This document shows positions 1-11,060 of a stretch of 64,000 bases of DNA, piece by piece. The notes beneath the pieces were generated by a model that did no database searches, was not told where the DNA came from, and saw only the letters and a program-made list of their open reading frames with translations. Each line of letters begins with the position of its first letter. Position 1 is the first letter of the stretch. The DNA is from Ascarosepion bandense (lineage: Eukaryota > Mollusca > Cephalopoda > Sepiida > Sepiidae), in the NCBI GenBank assembly GCA_037127315.1, contig JBBBDQ010000443.1, positions 1,243,001-1,307,000 of the forward strand. Reading direction: 5' to 3'. A program made the position numbers and the translations under genes.

Positions 1-579
1 AGTGGTCCGATTTTAATCAAATTTGATACACTTATAGACAAAGGCATAAGAAACGATATTCAGAAGTTTCAAGGTTGCAGTTCTCACAACAGTGCAGAAA
101 ATCGATAATATATATGTCTAGCCACACTGATGAGCTGTGATACAGCGAAACGGGCTTGTATGTAGATGACTAATATATATATATAAAAGGCAAGATGTTT
201 GTGTGTGGGTGTGTGTGTTTCTCTGCCTGTATGTCTGTATTTTTTCAGCCCTTTTATTTTAGTTTTTGCTTTTCTGTTTGGCTCTAAGTAGGTATAATTG
301 TAGTTCTTAGTCTCAGCCATGATACTATTTACTCAGAGGACTTATTTAGCCTTCAAAATTCAGTTTATGACGAAAATAACTTATTTGATATCGATACCAG
401 GAAATGAAAATTTGACTTACATCCATTCATTTTTCTTTTAATCTACAGTTTCGCTTTAATTGGAAACAACTATTGCTTTTTAGTCTTTCGTGTCAATATC
501 CAAAGAGTCTGAGCTCCAGGACCATGGATTAGTTTTAAAGCTTTCATTACACCCGAGCAACGCCGGGCTATACTGCTAG
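1..579 (+). mobile_element. Non-autonomous Helitron, copy 1, cut by the window start
   Basis: The stretch matches the inner part and 3' end of four other copies here (9427, 19927 minus, 36684, 58575). It ends with a GC-rich hairpin (ACCCGAGCAACGCCGGGC) about 10 bases before a terminal CTAG followed by T, the classic Helitron 3' end (hairpin, CTRR, insertion between A and T). The 5' end lies outside the window. It has no coding capacity, so it would need RepHel supplied in trans. A hammerhead-like sequence sits inside it at 116-170, within a TA-rich stretch where other copies have only (TA)n. Confidence 0.85.
116..170 (+). ncRNA. Hammerhead ribozyme-like motif, isolated from its SINE
   Basis: The core CTGATGA is at 127-133, stem II GCTGT-GAT-ACAGC at 134-146 and GAAA at 147-150. 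A short stem III (150-159) leads to cleavage triplet GTA, with cleavage predicted after 160. Stem I pairs 122-126 with 161-165 (one C-A mismatch) and 116-118 with 168-170. The same 55-nt layout lies inside the tRNA-derived SINEs at 8817 and 13425. Here the tRNA-like head is missing, so this is a 5'-truncated or separately mobile piece in a Helitron. Activity is inferred from fold only. Confidence 0.7.
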
Positions 580-847
580 TTTATTATAATCAACTTTTAT
601 GATGAACAAGCATTATTATTCATCATCATATAAATCTTCATTATTATTGCTATCATTAAAATCCTCATTATTACCATCAACTATGCTACCACTATCACAA
701 GGGTAATTTTTTTTTTTTGTCAGAGTCATTTTAGGTCATTTTTCTTTTTGCCCTCACAAGATAGCTTGATACATTTTGTGAAGCTTGCTGTCATCATCAA
801 TATCCTCACTACAGTTACGTATCAATTTCTGCTTGAATACTACATCA
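580..847. other. AT-rich spacer with ATC/ATT low complexity
   Basis: Simple-sequence-like ATTATC and CATCAT stretches lie at about 600-700, with a T run near 707-718. No coding signal or recognisable element was seen. Confidence 0.5.
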
Positions 848-853
848 CAGAGA

Positions 854-888
<35 letters not shown>
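848..888. repeat. (GA)n microsatellite
   Basis: About 41 bases of GA dinucleotides with one GTGA interruption. The short minus-strand open frame across it is a by-product of the repeat. Confidence 0.95.
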
Positions 889-890
<2 letters not shown>

Positions 891-1079
891 AAAGGAAAAA
901 GAAACAGAGTTGATAAGAGAGAGAAGTAAGTACTTTTCTTTGTAATAATCCCATATCCCTAGCAGTGATGGGGAGGGGCTTATAAAGAGGATAAGGTCAC
1001 CAGTTATTGATTTTTCTTAGTGCATTGCAATTCCTTTAGATATTTCTCTATACAACCATACAAGTTTATTTAACTATGT

Positions 1080-1740
1080 CACAGATACCAAGGCTGAAAA
1101 ACGAGGGAAAAAAAAAAGGTGCAAAAATGAAAAAAAAAAATAAAACTCTTAAAAAAAATTTCATGATGAAAAAAAAACTAATTCAGAATATAAAAAAGTA
1201 AGTTTAGAAGTGAAAAGAATCCACTAGGAAAATAAAAGTTAGAGCAACTCTGGAAATAGAAAGTAAGAATTCATAAGAAATTCTGGAAAATTAAAAGAAT
1301 TGTAGACAAAATAAAATAGGGAAATCTCTGAAAATAGAAGGAAAGACTAATCAGCAAAAATGAGAAGGATAACTCCAGTAATGGAAGGAAATAATAATCA
1401 GCAAAAAATGGGAAGGATAACTCTGGAAATGGAAGGAAAGACCAATAAGCAAAAAATGGGAAGGATATCTTTGGTAATGTAAGGAAACCCTAATAAGCAA
1501 AAAATATGTAAATCAAGAAATGAAAAGAACTCATAAATAAAATATAGAAAAGGAACATTTGGAAAAATATTGAAGAACTTATCGTGGCAATAAAGAAAGG
1601 ATAAATTTGCAAAATCACGAAAGACAACTTTCAAATTGAAAAGAAGAAATAAAGAAATGGAAAACTCAGAAACAGAAAGGAAGTTATGATGTGGAGTGCA
1701 GACAGTAAAAATCACTAAGACAGTCAAACACCAAATGAGA
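1080..1740. repeat. Purine-rich stretch with a degenerate 48-bp tandem repeat
   Basis: The region is strongly A/G-biased on the plus strand. At about 1305-1510 a unit containing CAGCAAAAAATGGGAAGGAT recurs roughly every 48 bases (GCAAAA near 1353, 1401, 1449 and 1497), about four imperfect copies. A 109-codon minus-strand frame crosses it but has transposon-desert composition and no domain I recognise. Confidence 0.6.
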
Positions 1741-2390
1741 AAAAAAATGGTTTATGAATGTGGATTGCACATTGTTCTGGTTAATAAATTAATGCTTTGA
1801 AGATAAATAATAAAAATTTTTCAGCCGCAATGTGGTGTCCAGTTCTTGCCAATAATAGATGGTTTCTAGATAAAAAAAAACAGAATAGAGGGACAGACAG
1901 GGACATTTCACAATGCTTGGTTTAAACGAAATTTCTTTAACCATTCATCTGTCTTCCTCAACGAACTATGTGACACTTATACTTTCCTCTTCACTTTCTC
2001 TCTTGCCTCTTCTTTTTCATACATAGATGCAAAGAAATCATATGCAAAGAAATTCCATTTCTTTTCATCTTAACAAACAACTACAAATATGAAGTGTATA
2101 AAGTTAAACACTCATACAAGCTAAAAAAATTTTTACTTGTAAAAAACACGAAAATAAAAAATATCTTATGTTTTTATATTTAAACACTTTTTTCGGCTTT
2201 TTCTTTACTGTGGGTTAATTTGAATCTTCATCAAAAACTGTAAAACAAGTTAAAAAATGTAAATTTAATTCAAAGTATGAAAAACAATTACAACAATATT
2301 CAAATCTTAAAAGCAAGGTAAATTTAAGACAAAGATAGAAATTTAAATTTGCTTTTTAAAATGTGTATAATATAATATATTTAGGTCATC
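1741..2390. other. AT-rich sequence, nothing recognised
   Basis: No open frame, repeat family or RNA signal stands out. It is flanking sequence to the LTR element that starts at about 2391. Confidence 0.4.
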
Positions 2391-2852
2391 TGCTGATTGT
2401 TGGGAGAGTCTATTATCTGGTGTTAATGAGATAGACTCAAATTTAGGTACCAAAGTGGACTTAGTAAAAAACCAGAGATGCTGAGTTACACTGGCTAGCA
2501 ACCTCCACATTATGAGGATGTATTCTGGTCAGCTCCAGAGAAAGACTTCAAGACCAGTGAACTGAACAAATGTGTAAAGTGTTCTTCAAGAACAGGCAAT
2601 GTCAGCCAAGAACAAACCTGACTAATACAAACCAATCAACCTTTGGAAGAAGATATGATAACAACAGATAAGGGTTACAATCAATTTCAAACAAATATAT
2701 GTCCTTGGATTTCGGCTTGATTTCTTGACTTTAATTGCTAAAAGAATATGTCTTTAGCAACTCACTTTTCATGTTCTTATTGCATGATGTATTTCTCATA
2801 TAAATATGTATTTTAAACTGTTTAATTGTCGTGACTTTGTTTATCTGCCACA
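2391..2852 (+). repeat. BEL/Pao 5' LTR
   Basis: The sequence from TGCTGATTGTTGGGAGAGTC through ATCTGCCACA is matched, with many substitutions, by 19411-20762 once the Helitron insertions there are removed. TG...CA ends are consistent with an LTR. The divergence between the two copies points to an old insertion. Confidence 0.7.
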
Positions 2853-3300
2853 ACTCAATTTGGAGAGTTGCTAAATTTCTTATATTTAACTAAAAACATA
2901 CAATTTACTAAAAAAAATGCAATTTGTGTATCTATAGAGGCAATTTTGTTGGCATTATGACAAAGAAATTAAAAAAATAATCAACACAGATTTATGAATA
3001 AAGATATCAAGATTGAAAATATCTCCTAGTCTGCTGTCTTTGTATATATAGAAAATAATTTCAGAGTATAAAAGTACCTTCACAGTTAATTGAAATTTAT
3101 CAGACATGTGTCCAAAAAAATAGTGAAAACTATTTGAACATGTGGTGTAGTAAATAGTTAATAATTTTGCCTTCTCTGTTCAGTGAAATTTATTGGATAT
3201 GTGGCATCTGAAATATTTAATAATTTTTTCTCCATTCAGTGAAATTTATCAAACACGTTGTGTTCTAAATATATAAAAAATAAGAGGAAACAATTTTATT
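2853..3300. other. BEL/Pao 5' leader region
   Basis: AT-rich and non-coding between the 5' LTR and the first gag-like codons. It includes three similar phrases of the type GTGAAATTTATYRRA near 3092, 3185 and 3240, a faint tandem repeat of about 60-90 bases. A primer-binding site could not be assigned. Confidence 0.4.
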
Positions 3301-4160
3301 TATTGTCTATTTCAAGATGAAAATTATAAAGAGATAAAAGGAATTAAAGCACTTATTGACTCTAAGAACATTTTCAAAAATTATATCAATATGAGTTTGG
3401 AATTGCTGAAACAAGATGAGAACTTAAAGAAAAATCTTTTAAAAGGGAAAAGCCATTATTGAAAATCTACAGTGAGAAATTAGAGCTTTAGATCATAAAA
3501 TCAAGGAGATTTATCTCGAAGCCAAAAGTAAAAGAGGAAAGTGGGTTTATGAATGAACAAAGAAACAAATATGGTTTTCATATTAGTGTCTACAATTAGC
3601 TTGCTGATATCGAAAAGTCTATTTGAGAAATGAGTACTTCTCATGGCAGTCAAGCCAATTCCATATCCAACAGCCATTCTATGATTCTGTTGATTCCAAA
3701 TTGCAGTGTGCTACTTTTGGTGGTATTAATCATTATAAGTTTGAGTTCAAGAATTTTATAGCACAATTTAACAACTGAATTAATTCCATTAATTCTAACA
3801 AAGGGAAGCTAATCCTCTTAAAGAGTTATCTTATTAGCTATGCTCCACAGCTAATCACTCATCTAACCTTAGAAGATGACACTTATGATGTGGTAATAAA
3901 TCTGTTGACAAAAAATTTCTGGATGTCACTTTTATAATACATGCACTGTTCAAACAGATATTAACGAGTTCTCTTACAAATGATTCCAATTTTGTGTACT
4001 AAACAATATCTTGCTGAAGTGAAAGCTGATTTATCCGAGTTAAGAAACTTGTATGATATGGAAATGTTTGAGGAAGATTCCACTGGATTCAAACTATTTC
4101 GCCACATTATATGTGAAAAACTACTTCATAATTTAAAGTGGTAAATTATTCATAGGGTAG
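3300..4160 (+). pseudogene. BEL/Pao gag fragment (N-terminal and middle)
   Basis: Plus-strand frames interrupted by stops show a lysine-rich helical start (about 3400-3540). A stretch at about 3720-3930 reads like the conserved BEL/Pao gag core: an aromatic-rich FEFKNF segment, then a KLILLKSYLISYAPQ segment, then LTLEDDTYDVV. This matches the family pattern in which a KL..L...L.G.A segment is followed by a Y..A..LL helix. Coding is broken by TGA and TAA codons, then by the insertion carrying the 90-bp array. Confidence 0.6.
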
Positions 4161-4490
4161 GTTGTTGGACTTTTTTGGATACATATATACTGTGCTGACA
4201 TCCATGAGCCAACCCATTTTATAGTTCACCAATAGAAAGCTTAACCAATCAGGAAGCTCAAAATATTCAATGCGACGTGTATAAAAGATGGCCATATTCT
4301 TCCGAGTATTGGAGTTCAAATCCAACTCTGGAGAGTGTCTGATTCAAGAGTGATGGTCTTTGATGTTGTTTCATTGAATAGATTGCATGCGGCGATGATG
4401 CTCTATATCCATATACTATGACGGACATGGTCAACAGATGCCAAGAGGATACTCTATATCCAAGAATGTTGTCAACATTACCTTCACTCT
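4161..4490. other. Non-array part of the insertion in gag
   Basis: This sequence splits gag from its zinc-knuckle part and leads into the 90-bp array. It contains a TATAAAAG at about 4280 and a tRNA B-box-like GAGTTCAAATCC at about 4313, so a SINE-like origin is possible but weak. Confidence 0.35.
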
Positions 4491-6383
4491 CTTACTTTGT
4501 GACCATCATAGACTGTTGTTACTATATAAGATACATTCAGGAGATTGATTCTCTATTATAATCAATACATAGACTGATCCCTTACTTTGTGACCATCATG
4601 GACTGTTGTTTCTATATAATATACATTCGGGAGATTGATTCTCTATTATAATCAATACATAAACTGATCCCTTACTTTGTGACCATCATGGACTGTTGTT
4701 GCTGTATAATATACATTCGGGAGATTGATTCTCTATTATAATCAATACATAAACTGATCCCTGACTTCGTGACCATCATGGACTTTTGTTACCATATAAT
4801 ATACATTCGGGAGATTGATTCTCTATTATAATCAATACATAAACTGATCCCTTACTTTGTGACCATCATGGACTGTTGTTACCATATAATATACATTCGG
4901 GAGATTGATTCTCTATTATAATCAAGACATAAACTGATCCCTGACTTTGTGACCATCATGGACTGTTGTTACCATATAATATACATTCGGGAGATTGATT
5001 CTCTATTATAATCAATACATAAACTGATCCCTTACTTTGTGACCATCATGGACTGTTGTTTCTATATAATATACATTCGGGAGATTGATTCTCTATTATA
5101 ATCAATACATAAACTGATCCCTTACTTTGTGACCATCATGGACTGTTGTTTCTATATAATATACATTCGGGAGATTGATTCTCTATTATAATCAATACAT
5201 AAACTGATCCCTTACTTTGTGACCATCATGGACTGTTGTTGCTATATAATATACATTCGGGAGATTGATTCTCTATTATAATCAATACATAAACTGATCC
5301 CTTACTTTGTGACCATCATGGACTGTTGTTGCTGTATAATATACATTCGGGAGATTGATTCTCTATTATAATCAAGACATAAACTGATCCCTGACTTCGT
5401 GACCATCATGGACTTTTGTTACCATATAATATACATTCGGGAGATTGATTCTCTATTATAATCAATACATAAACTGATCCCTTACTTTGTGACCATCATG
5501 GACTGTTGTTTCTATATAATATACATTCGGGAGATTGATTCTCTATTATAATCAATACATAAACTGATCCCTTACTTTGTGACCATCATGGACTGTTGTT
5601 TCTATATAATATACATTCGGGAGATTGATTCTCTATTATAATCAATACATAAACTGATCCCTTACTTTGTGACCATCATGGACTGTTGTTGCTATATAAT
5701 ATACATTCGGGAGATTGATTCTCTATTATAATCAATACATAAACTGATCCCTTACTTTGTGACCATCATGGACTGTTGTTGCTGTATAATATACATTCGG
5801 GAGATTGATTCTCTATTATAATCAAGACATAAACTGATCCCTGATTTTGTGACCATCATGGACTGTTGTTGCTGTATAATATACATTCGGGAGATTGATT
5901 CTCTATTATAATCAAGACATAAACTGATCCCTTACTTTGTGACCATCATGGACTGTTGTTGCTATATAATATACATTCGGGAGATTGATTCTCTATTATA
6001 ATCAATACATAAACTGATCCCTGACTTTGTGACCATCATGGACTGTTGTTACCATATAATATACATTCGGGAGATTGATTCTCTATTATAATCAATACAT
6101 AAACTGATCCCTTACTTTGTGACCATCATGGACTGTTGTTGCTGTATAATATACATTCGGGAGATTGATTCTCTATTATAATCAAGACATAAACTGATCC
6201 CTGATTTTGTGACCATCATGGACTGTTGTTGCTGTATAATATACATTTGGGAGATTGATTCTCTATTATAATCAAGACATAAACTGATCCCTTACTTTAT
6301 GACCATCATGGACTGTTGTTGCTATATAATATACATTCGGTAGATTGATTCTCTATTATAATCAATACATAAACTGATCCCTG
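4491..6383. repeat. 90-bp tandem array, about 21 copies
   Basis: The period is exactly 90. The unit contains GACCATCATGGACTGTTGTT and ATACATTCGGGAGATTGATT. Copies are nearly identical. The main variable spot follows GACTGTTGTT (TCTA, GCTA, GCTG or ACCA), and the order of variants repeats in multi-unit blocks. The array lies inside the gag region of the BEL/Pao element. No frame is open through a unit. Confidence 0.97.
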
Positions 6384-6429
6384 TGCTTTATCCATAAATT
6401 ATGGCGAATTTTACCAACATAGGTAACAG

Positions 6430-6704
6430 TTATCCTTTCTCAAGGGAAATATTTATAATGAAACCATCCACACTTTGACAAAGAGTAAGAGACCCTTCCA
6501 TGCATTTTGGAAAAATGTTAAAAGTTATAAATCTGATGCAAAGGAAGATAATGAAGTGGCATTACAGAATTTCGCCATTAGCTCTAAAAGGACACAATGT
6601 AAATTTTGTGGATCACGTGGTCACCCCATGGGGAAGTGAACCAAATGAGACAAGAGTAGAGAAATTAAATTGTGCATTAAATGCACCAGTGACAAATACA
6701 AGCG
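6430..6704 (+). pseudogene. BEL/Pao gag fragment with first zinc knuckle
   Basis: One plus-strand frame reads through a lysine/alanine stretch to CKFCGSRGHPMGK, a zinc knuckle start (Cys-X2-Cys-X4-His) of the BEL/Pao gag type. The final Cys region is broken by a stop. A second knuckle lies after the SINE insertion at about 7380-7425, as expected for the paired knuckles of this family. Confidence 0.6.
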
Positions 6705-7015
6705 GATGTGTGTCGTGGTGCAGTGGATATCGGCTCGGAACAACAATTTGGGAAGCCGAGTTCGAATTCCAGTTGATTTCCTTGCATTCACTTACGTGCA
6801 AATACCCTTGGGAAAGGTATTAATCCATCTCTTCCTTCCAGTTCTGGGTTAAATAGCAGGACAGATTGGGTTCTATAGCCTTGGCTGGCAACCAGTCTAC
6901 TGCAGAAAGCAATGGCAACCTACTGCGGGATAATCTTCTGCCCAGTCAGTCATGTCACTTTCGAGACATGATCACCCAAGCGTGTTTCACGTATGGCACT
7001 TAACTGACTGACAAT
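6705..7015 (+). mobile_element. tRNA-derived SINE, family A, copy 1
   Basis: A tRNA-like head has an A-box-like GTGGTGCAGTGGATATC and a B-box-like GAGTTCGAATTCC. A conserved body follows with CCAGTCTACTGCAGAAAGCAA and a hairpin CATGTCACTTTCGAGACATG, ending in TTAACTGACTGAC. The flanking gag words TGACAAATACAA occur before 6705 and after 7325, a likely target-site duplication around the two-SINE block. Related copies lie at 7125, 16893 (minus) and 41224 (minus). Assignment to cephalopod Ceph/OR-type SINEs is inference. Confidence 0.85.
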
Positions 7016-7124
7016 ATAATAACCGAAGACATGATTAAGGCTTCTATTGGGCATAAAGTGGGGGATCCGTTTTATATTGTTATGAAGTAATAAACTGATC
7101 CCCCACTAATTACTACTTAATAAT

Positions 7125-7326
7125 ATAATGCATCTCTTCCCCCCTCTAGATAGGAGTCAAATAATAAAACAGATTGGTTTCTATAGTCTTGGTCGTCAAC
7201 CAGTCTACCGCAGAAAGCAATGGCAACCTACTGCGGGATAATCTTCTGCCCAGACAGTCATGTCACTTTCGAGACATGATCCCCCAAAGCGTGTATCACG
7301 TATGGCACTTAACTGACTGACTGACA
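7125..7326 (+). mobile_element. tRNA-derived SINE, family A, headless second copy
   Basis: It matches the body and 3' part of 6705-7015 but lacks the tRNA-like head. About 110 bases of unrelated sequence separate the two. TGACAAATACAA directly follows and matches the sequence before 6705. Confidence 0.8.
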
Positions 7327-7630
7327 AATACAAAGATGGAGATTGCCCTGAACTTCAGAATAAATTATTCTTTCTCTGTAAACATTGTTTTTCTAAAGGA
7401 CATATGTTGGTACTATGCAATAATTGAAAGAAGAGGGTCTCTTTTTTTTTAATCATGTGGGCACTAATAGGAATGAAGAGAATAATTTAATAATGTTATC
7501 TACTGTGCAGATATTATATTGGCTCACACAGAAAGTTTCTATAAGTTGTCTATTGTCTACAGGAAGCAAACGGTTGTATTTCTCTAAGGGAATATTAAAT
7601 ATATTAAGACTAAATCCTGGAGACTAAATC
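7326..7630 (+). pseudogene. BEL/Pao second zinc knuckle and protease start
   Basis: After the SINEs the frame resumes with LCKHCFSKGHMLVLC, a complete zinc knuckle (Cys-X2-Cys-X4-His-X4-Cys). It runs, after a stop and a T-run shift, into TVQILYWLTQ...LLSTGSKRLYF, which resembles the BEL/Pao aspartic protease entry where a DSGS-type active site is expected. Here STGS replaces the acidic residue. It ends at a LINE insertion near 7638. Confidence 0.6.
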
Positions 7631-7637
7631 CTGTCCC

Positions 7638-7965
7638 TTTTTTTAATTTTTTTTTTTTAATCATTTCACCCCACGCAAGGTATTCCACTGCCACTATAGT
7701 GCAGGAGGTTATATAGAGCGATTGGATATAGGAAATGTCAGAAGGAAGGTGATAGACGAGTAAGGAGGTACATAGGAAGAGTGTTTGAGAGAATGGGTGC
7801 GAGTTAGTGTGTTAGGAGGTGTCTATTGACCTTACATTTAAACTCCTGGAGGTTGTGGCCATCGGGGAAGCAAGTATGCGGAAGGGAATTCCACAGGTGG
7901 GAAGTGCGAGAAAAGAAGCTGTTGGAGTAGAAATTGCAGTTACATTTTATCGGTTTCACTGTAAA
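7638..7965 (-). mobile_element. LINE 3' end (family L1x), minus strand
   Basis: It is the reverse complement of the tail seen at 35676-36521 and 21855-22367. A poly-T (poly-A on the minus strand) precedes ATCATTTCACCCC and the GTGCAGG motif. It then encodes, on the minus strand, the C-terminal WNSLP...FPDG...LQEFK segment of the reverse transcriptase. It is 5'-truncated and diverged. Confidence 0.8.
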
Positions 7966-8375
7966 AGGGTGTTTCCAAGTAAAGACTTATCTGGTTGTTT
8001 CTGGGAATGGACGTTCTTCAATATATGGAAAATATCAAAATTGTTAAATGCATGAATGACTTAGTGTGGAAGATGCCATATGAAATTGCCCATTCAGAAA
8101 GAGTCTAGATTTGTTATATACTATAGTCATTAAATAACCCCAGTGAGACCTGATGCTTCCACCGTTCAAGGCAACTACCATACTATAATCCTATCTACTA
8201 TAATAAAGACTGTTGCATATTTATTTGTATATATATAGTCAAAACAAAATATATTTGGGATCAACCAAAGACACCTTTAAGACCAGGTGGTTCAATCACA
8301 AGTCTACATTTGAAATAGAAAATTAAAAAAATTGTACAAAATTGGCTAGCCACGTGTTGAAATTAAAATCAAAAT

Positions 8376-8760
8376 ATAGAAAAGACCCAGACATAATGTG
8401 GAGTATAGTGAAACAGCCAAGCCTTACAATGGTGGCAAAATATGTAGACTGTGCCAGGAAGAAAAGTTAGCGTTATGCTATTGCCAAACAAAAATGAATA
8501 ATTAAATGAAAGAACAGAAATTATGACTAAGTGCAACCATACCAAAAAATACCTATAAGGTTCATACAACCATGGATGAAAACATTATAATTTCTTGTAA
8601 TTACAAAAATTGTGCGTTTAAAAATTCCCCATTACGTGAGCGTTCAAAAAAATCACTGTTATATTAGCATTTTTTTAAAAAAAAAAGTAAAGGTAAACGG
8701 TAAAATCAGTTATTGCAAATCACCTGAAGACACCACACTGTAGAAACCTAGGTCGCATAA
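8376..8760 (+). pseudogene. Retroelement C-terminal fragment (family P)
   Basis: Split frames read PYNGGKICRLCQEEK and then LNER/CNHTKKYL-like words. This Cys-rich segment often lies near the C terminus of retroelements linked to GIY-YIG domains. Related sequence lies at 55765-56112 (plus) and 60490-60775 (minus). All three end near a shared AACGGTAAAATCAGTTAT and GAAGACACCAC tail. The family name is uncertain. Confidence 0.55.
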
Positions 8761-8779
8761 TAACTTGTTTATAAATGAA

Positions 8780-8784
<5 letters not shown>

Positions 8785-8819
<35 letters not shown>

Positions 8820-8956
8820 ATCCGCAGACAAATCTGTTTTGCTGTATCACAGCTCATCAGTACGGTTAGACTCCGATTGCTTTTAACCCAGGATTGAAAC
8901 CCAACCGAAGTGGCATCAGTCGGCGATTCTACCTCTGGACTATGGGCGCTCGGTAG
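8785..8956 (-). mobile_element. tRNA-derived SINE carrying a hammerhead motif (family H), minus strand
   Basis: Read on the minus strand from 8956: an A-box-like AGTCCAGAGGTAGAATCG, a B-box-like GGGTTTCAATCCTGGG, then a hammerhead-like segment (8871-8817) and a (TA)n tail. RNA polymerase III transcription from the internal boxes is inferred. A sister copy is at 13350-13510 on the plus strand. Confidence 0.85.
8817..8871 (-). ncRNA. Hammerhead ribozyme-like motif in SINE, core mutated
   Basis: The minus strand gives CTGATGA, stem II GCTGTGATACAGC and triplet GTC. Stem I is 5' CCGTA with TGCGG plus GTC with GAC. The position expected to be G12 is A (AAAA instead of GAAA after stem II), so this copy should be inactive. 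Stem I is better paired here (C-G in place of U-G) than in the 13425 copy. Confidence 0.7.
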
Positions 8957-9390
8957 AAGAAGGCAGACTTTTTAGCATGTATATTATCATTATACACGCC
9001 CAATAGCCAGAGTGCTCTAATTCATTAGTGAATGAGCTATGCATACATGCCAGAGTAGCTACTGTTTTTCAAAGTCTACCATTCTTCCAGAGTGCTCAAT
9101 CAGGGTGTGAGAGTGTAAATATATTTTTCCCTTCTGTAACACTCGTGGAAAGAGAGACAATAGCAAGCCAGTGTCAGCCCAGTCTATTAGAGAGACAATA
9201 TTGAGGCTGCATCTGCTCAGTTCATTCTCATTACTACCAGTTATTAAACTTTACTACCATTTATGAAAGCTCTTGCCGCATCTTTGCTCTTTAACAGTGC
9301 CTTATTATTTTTCTTTTGCAATATCTATATTGTTGAATAGTGAGGAATATACATAAGTATTCTCTATCATAATAAACACTATTGTGTATA

Positions 9391-9426
<36 letters not shown>
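8957..9426. other. Unassigned sequence ending in (TA)n
   Basis: No coding signal. The text around 9120-9290 resembles LTR or leader sequence but has no partner in the window. A (TA)n tract at about 9390-9424 is the Helitron insertion site. Confidence 0.35.
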
Positions 9427-9427
<1 letters not shown>

Positions 9428-9455
9428 CTAAACTTATTTATAAATGGAACTTTGT

Positions 9456-9505
<50 letters not shown>

Positions 9506-10179
9506 CCGTTACCTATACACTCTGAAATGACTGAACTGATTTCCTTGAAAATTTACACAGTTGTACTATAAGCGTCTGCGAGTGTTCTTAGCTAGGTTTT
9601 GTGTTGAGGTACCCCCGATAAATATTGAAAATCGATAATTGAAAAAATTGGGTTATAGAAGGAGTGGTCCAATTTTAATCAAATTTGATACACTCATAGA
9701 CAAAGACATAAGAAATGATATTCAGAAGTTTCAAGGTTGCAGTTCTTACAATAGTGCAGAAAATCAATAATATATATATATATATAAAAGGCAAGATGTT
9801 TGTGTGTGGGTGTGTGTGTTTCTCTGCCTGTATGTTTGTATTTTTTCAGCCCTTTTATTTTAGTTTTTGCTTTGGGTTTGGCTCTAAGTAGGTATAATTG
9901 TAGTTCTTAGTCTCAGCCATGATACCATTTACTCAGAGGACTTATTTAGCCTTCAAAATTCAGTTTACGACGAAAATAACTTATTTGATATCGATACCAG
10001 GAAATGAAAATTTGACTTACATCCATTCATTTTTCTTTCAGTCTACAGTTTCGCTTTAATTGGAAACAACTATTGCTTTTTAGTCTTTCATGTCAATATC
10101 CAAAGAGTCTGAGCTCCAGGACCATGGATTAGTTTTAAAGCTTTAATTACACCCAAGCAACGCCAGGCTATACTGCTAG
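9427..10179 (+). mobile_element. Non-autonomous Helitron, copy 2 (full length)
   Basis: It starts TCTAAACTTATTTATAAATGG and ends with the GC hairpin and CTAG followed by T. It sits within a TA microsatellite, consistent with insertion between A and T. It contains a (TG)n tract (9460-9504), a TA tract and T-rich text shared with the other copies. There is no coding region. Confidence 0.9.
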
Positions 10180-10399
10180 TATATATATATATATATCCTG
10201 TCACACTCAGGGAGGATTTTGTTTTCCTTATGTCTACTACATCAATATATATGTTGCTTTCATTTCAGACAGTATATCGATATAAATATTTTTTGTTGTC
10301 ATTTTTAATGGCATGGGCCCAGTCAGTTCTGAATATTCTATGTGTCTCAAATGAGAGGTAACATCTGCATTGAAACCAACATCTACTTACACAGAAACA

Positions 10400-11060
10400 T
10401 TAACAGAGGCCTTTGAAATATCTAACATTGAATGAAACCTGGTAAAAATGTTTGCCTTGGATTCATTGATATCACCCTTTGATGAAGATGAGAGTATAAA
10501 AAAAAACTAAGGGGCTCAAAAACAATTCATATTATGCGGAATCATCCTGGTATGAAGACAGGATCAATTCAGTTCCATCTAATTATAAAGTAGCTTTAAG
10601 AGTATTTGATAGAACAATTCACTCTTTAGAAAGGACAAATTTGGCTACTGTCTACAATGATATATTTTACAAGCAAGAGACCAAAAGGATTATAGAGAGA
10701 ATTGAAATTTCTCCATATACTTTTCAAAATATATTTGAATCCCTCATAGACTGGTCATCAAATCTGATAAACAATTAACAACAAACATTAGAGACCAAAT
10801 TGTCATATTCCATAAGATTTGATTGCACAGAAAATTCAAGCTTACATGAAGGTATAAAAAAAGCATATGCATTTATACATTCACCAATATAAAAAGTTTT
10901 TTCATCAGACAATTGGCCCACTAAATTTTACCATATTCTGAGGTCAGTGAAAACAAAATAAATACTTCTTATTTATTGGCGAATCAGGAGCAAAGAAAAA
11001 ACTCTTAAAAGATTTTATTTTCCACAAACATATAAATATGTGTGGTTTTTTCTTTTCACT
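10400..11060 (+). pseudogene. BEL/Pao reverse transcriptase, N-terminal fragment
   Basis: A plus-strand frame gives SSWYEDRINSVPSNYKVALR, matching the BEL/Pao pattern in which LP.NY..A precedes the RT fingers. A helix follows with LATVYNDIFYKQETKRIIER, corresponding to the Y...I..Q...G.IE segment. Stops and shifts abound, and it decays downstream. Confidence 0.65.

Noticed and set aside
754..954. Small minus-strand coding frame
   Set aside because: It runs across a (GA)n microsatellite and encodes mainly Ser-Leu repeats.
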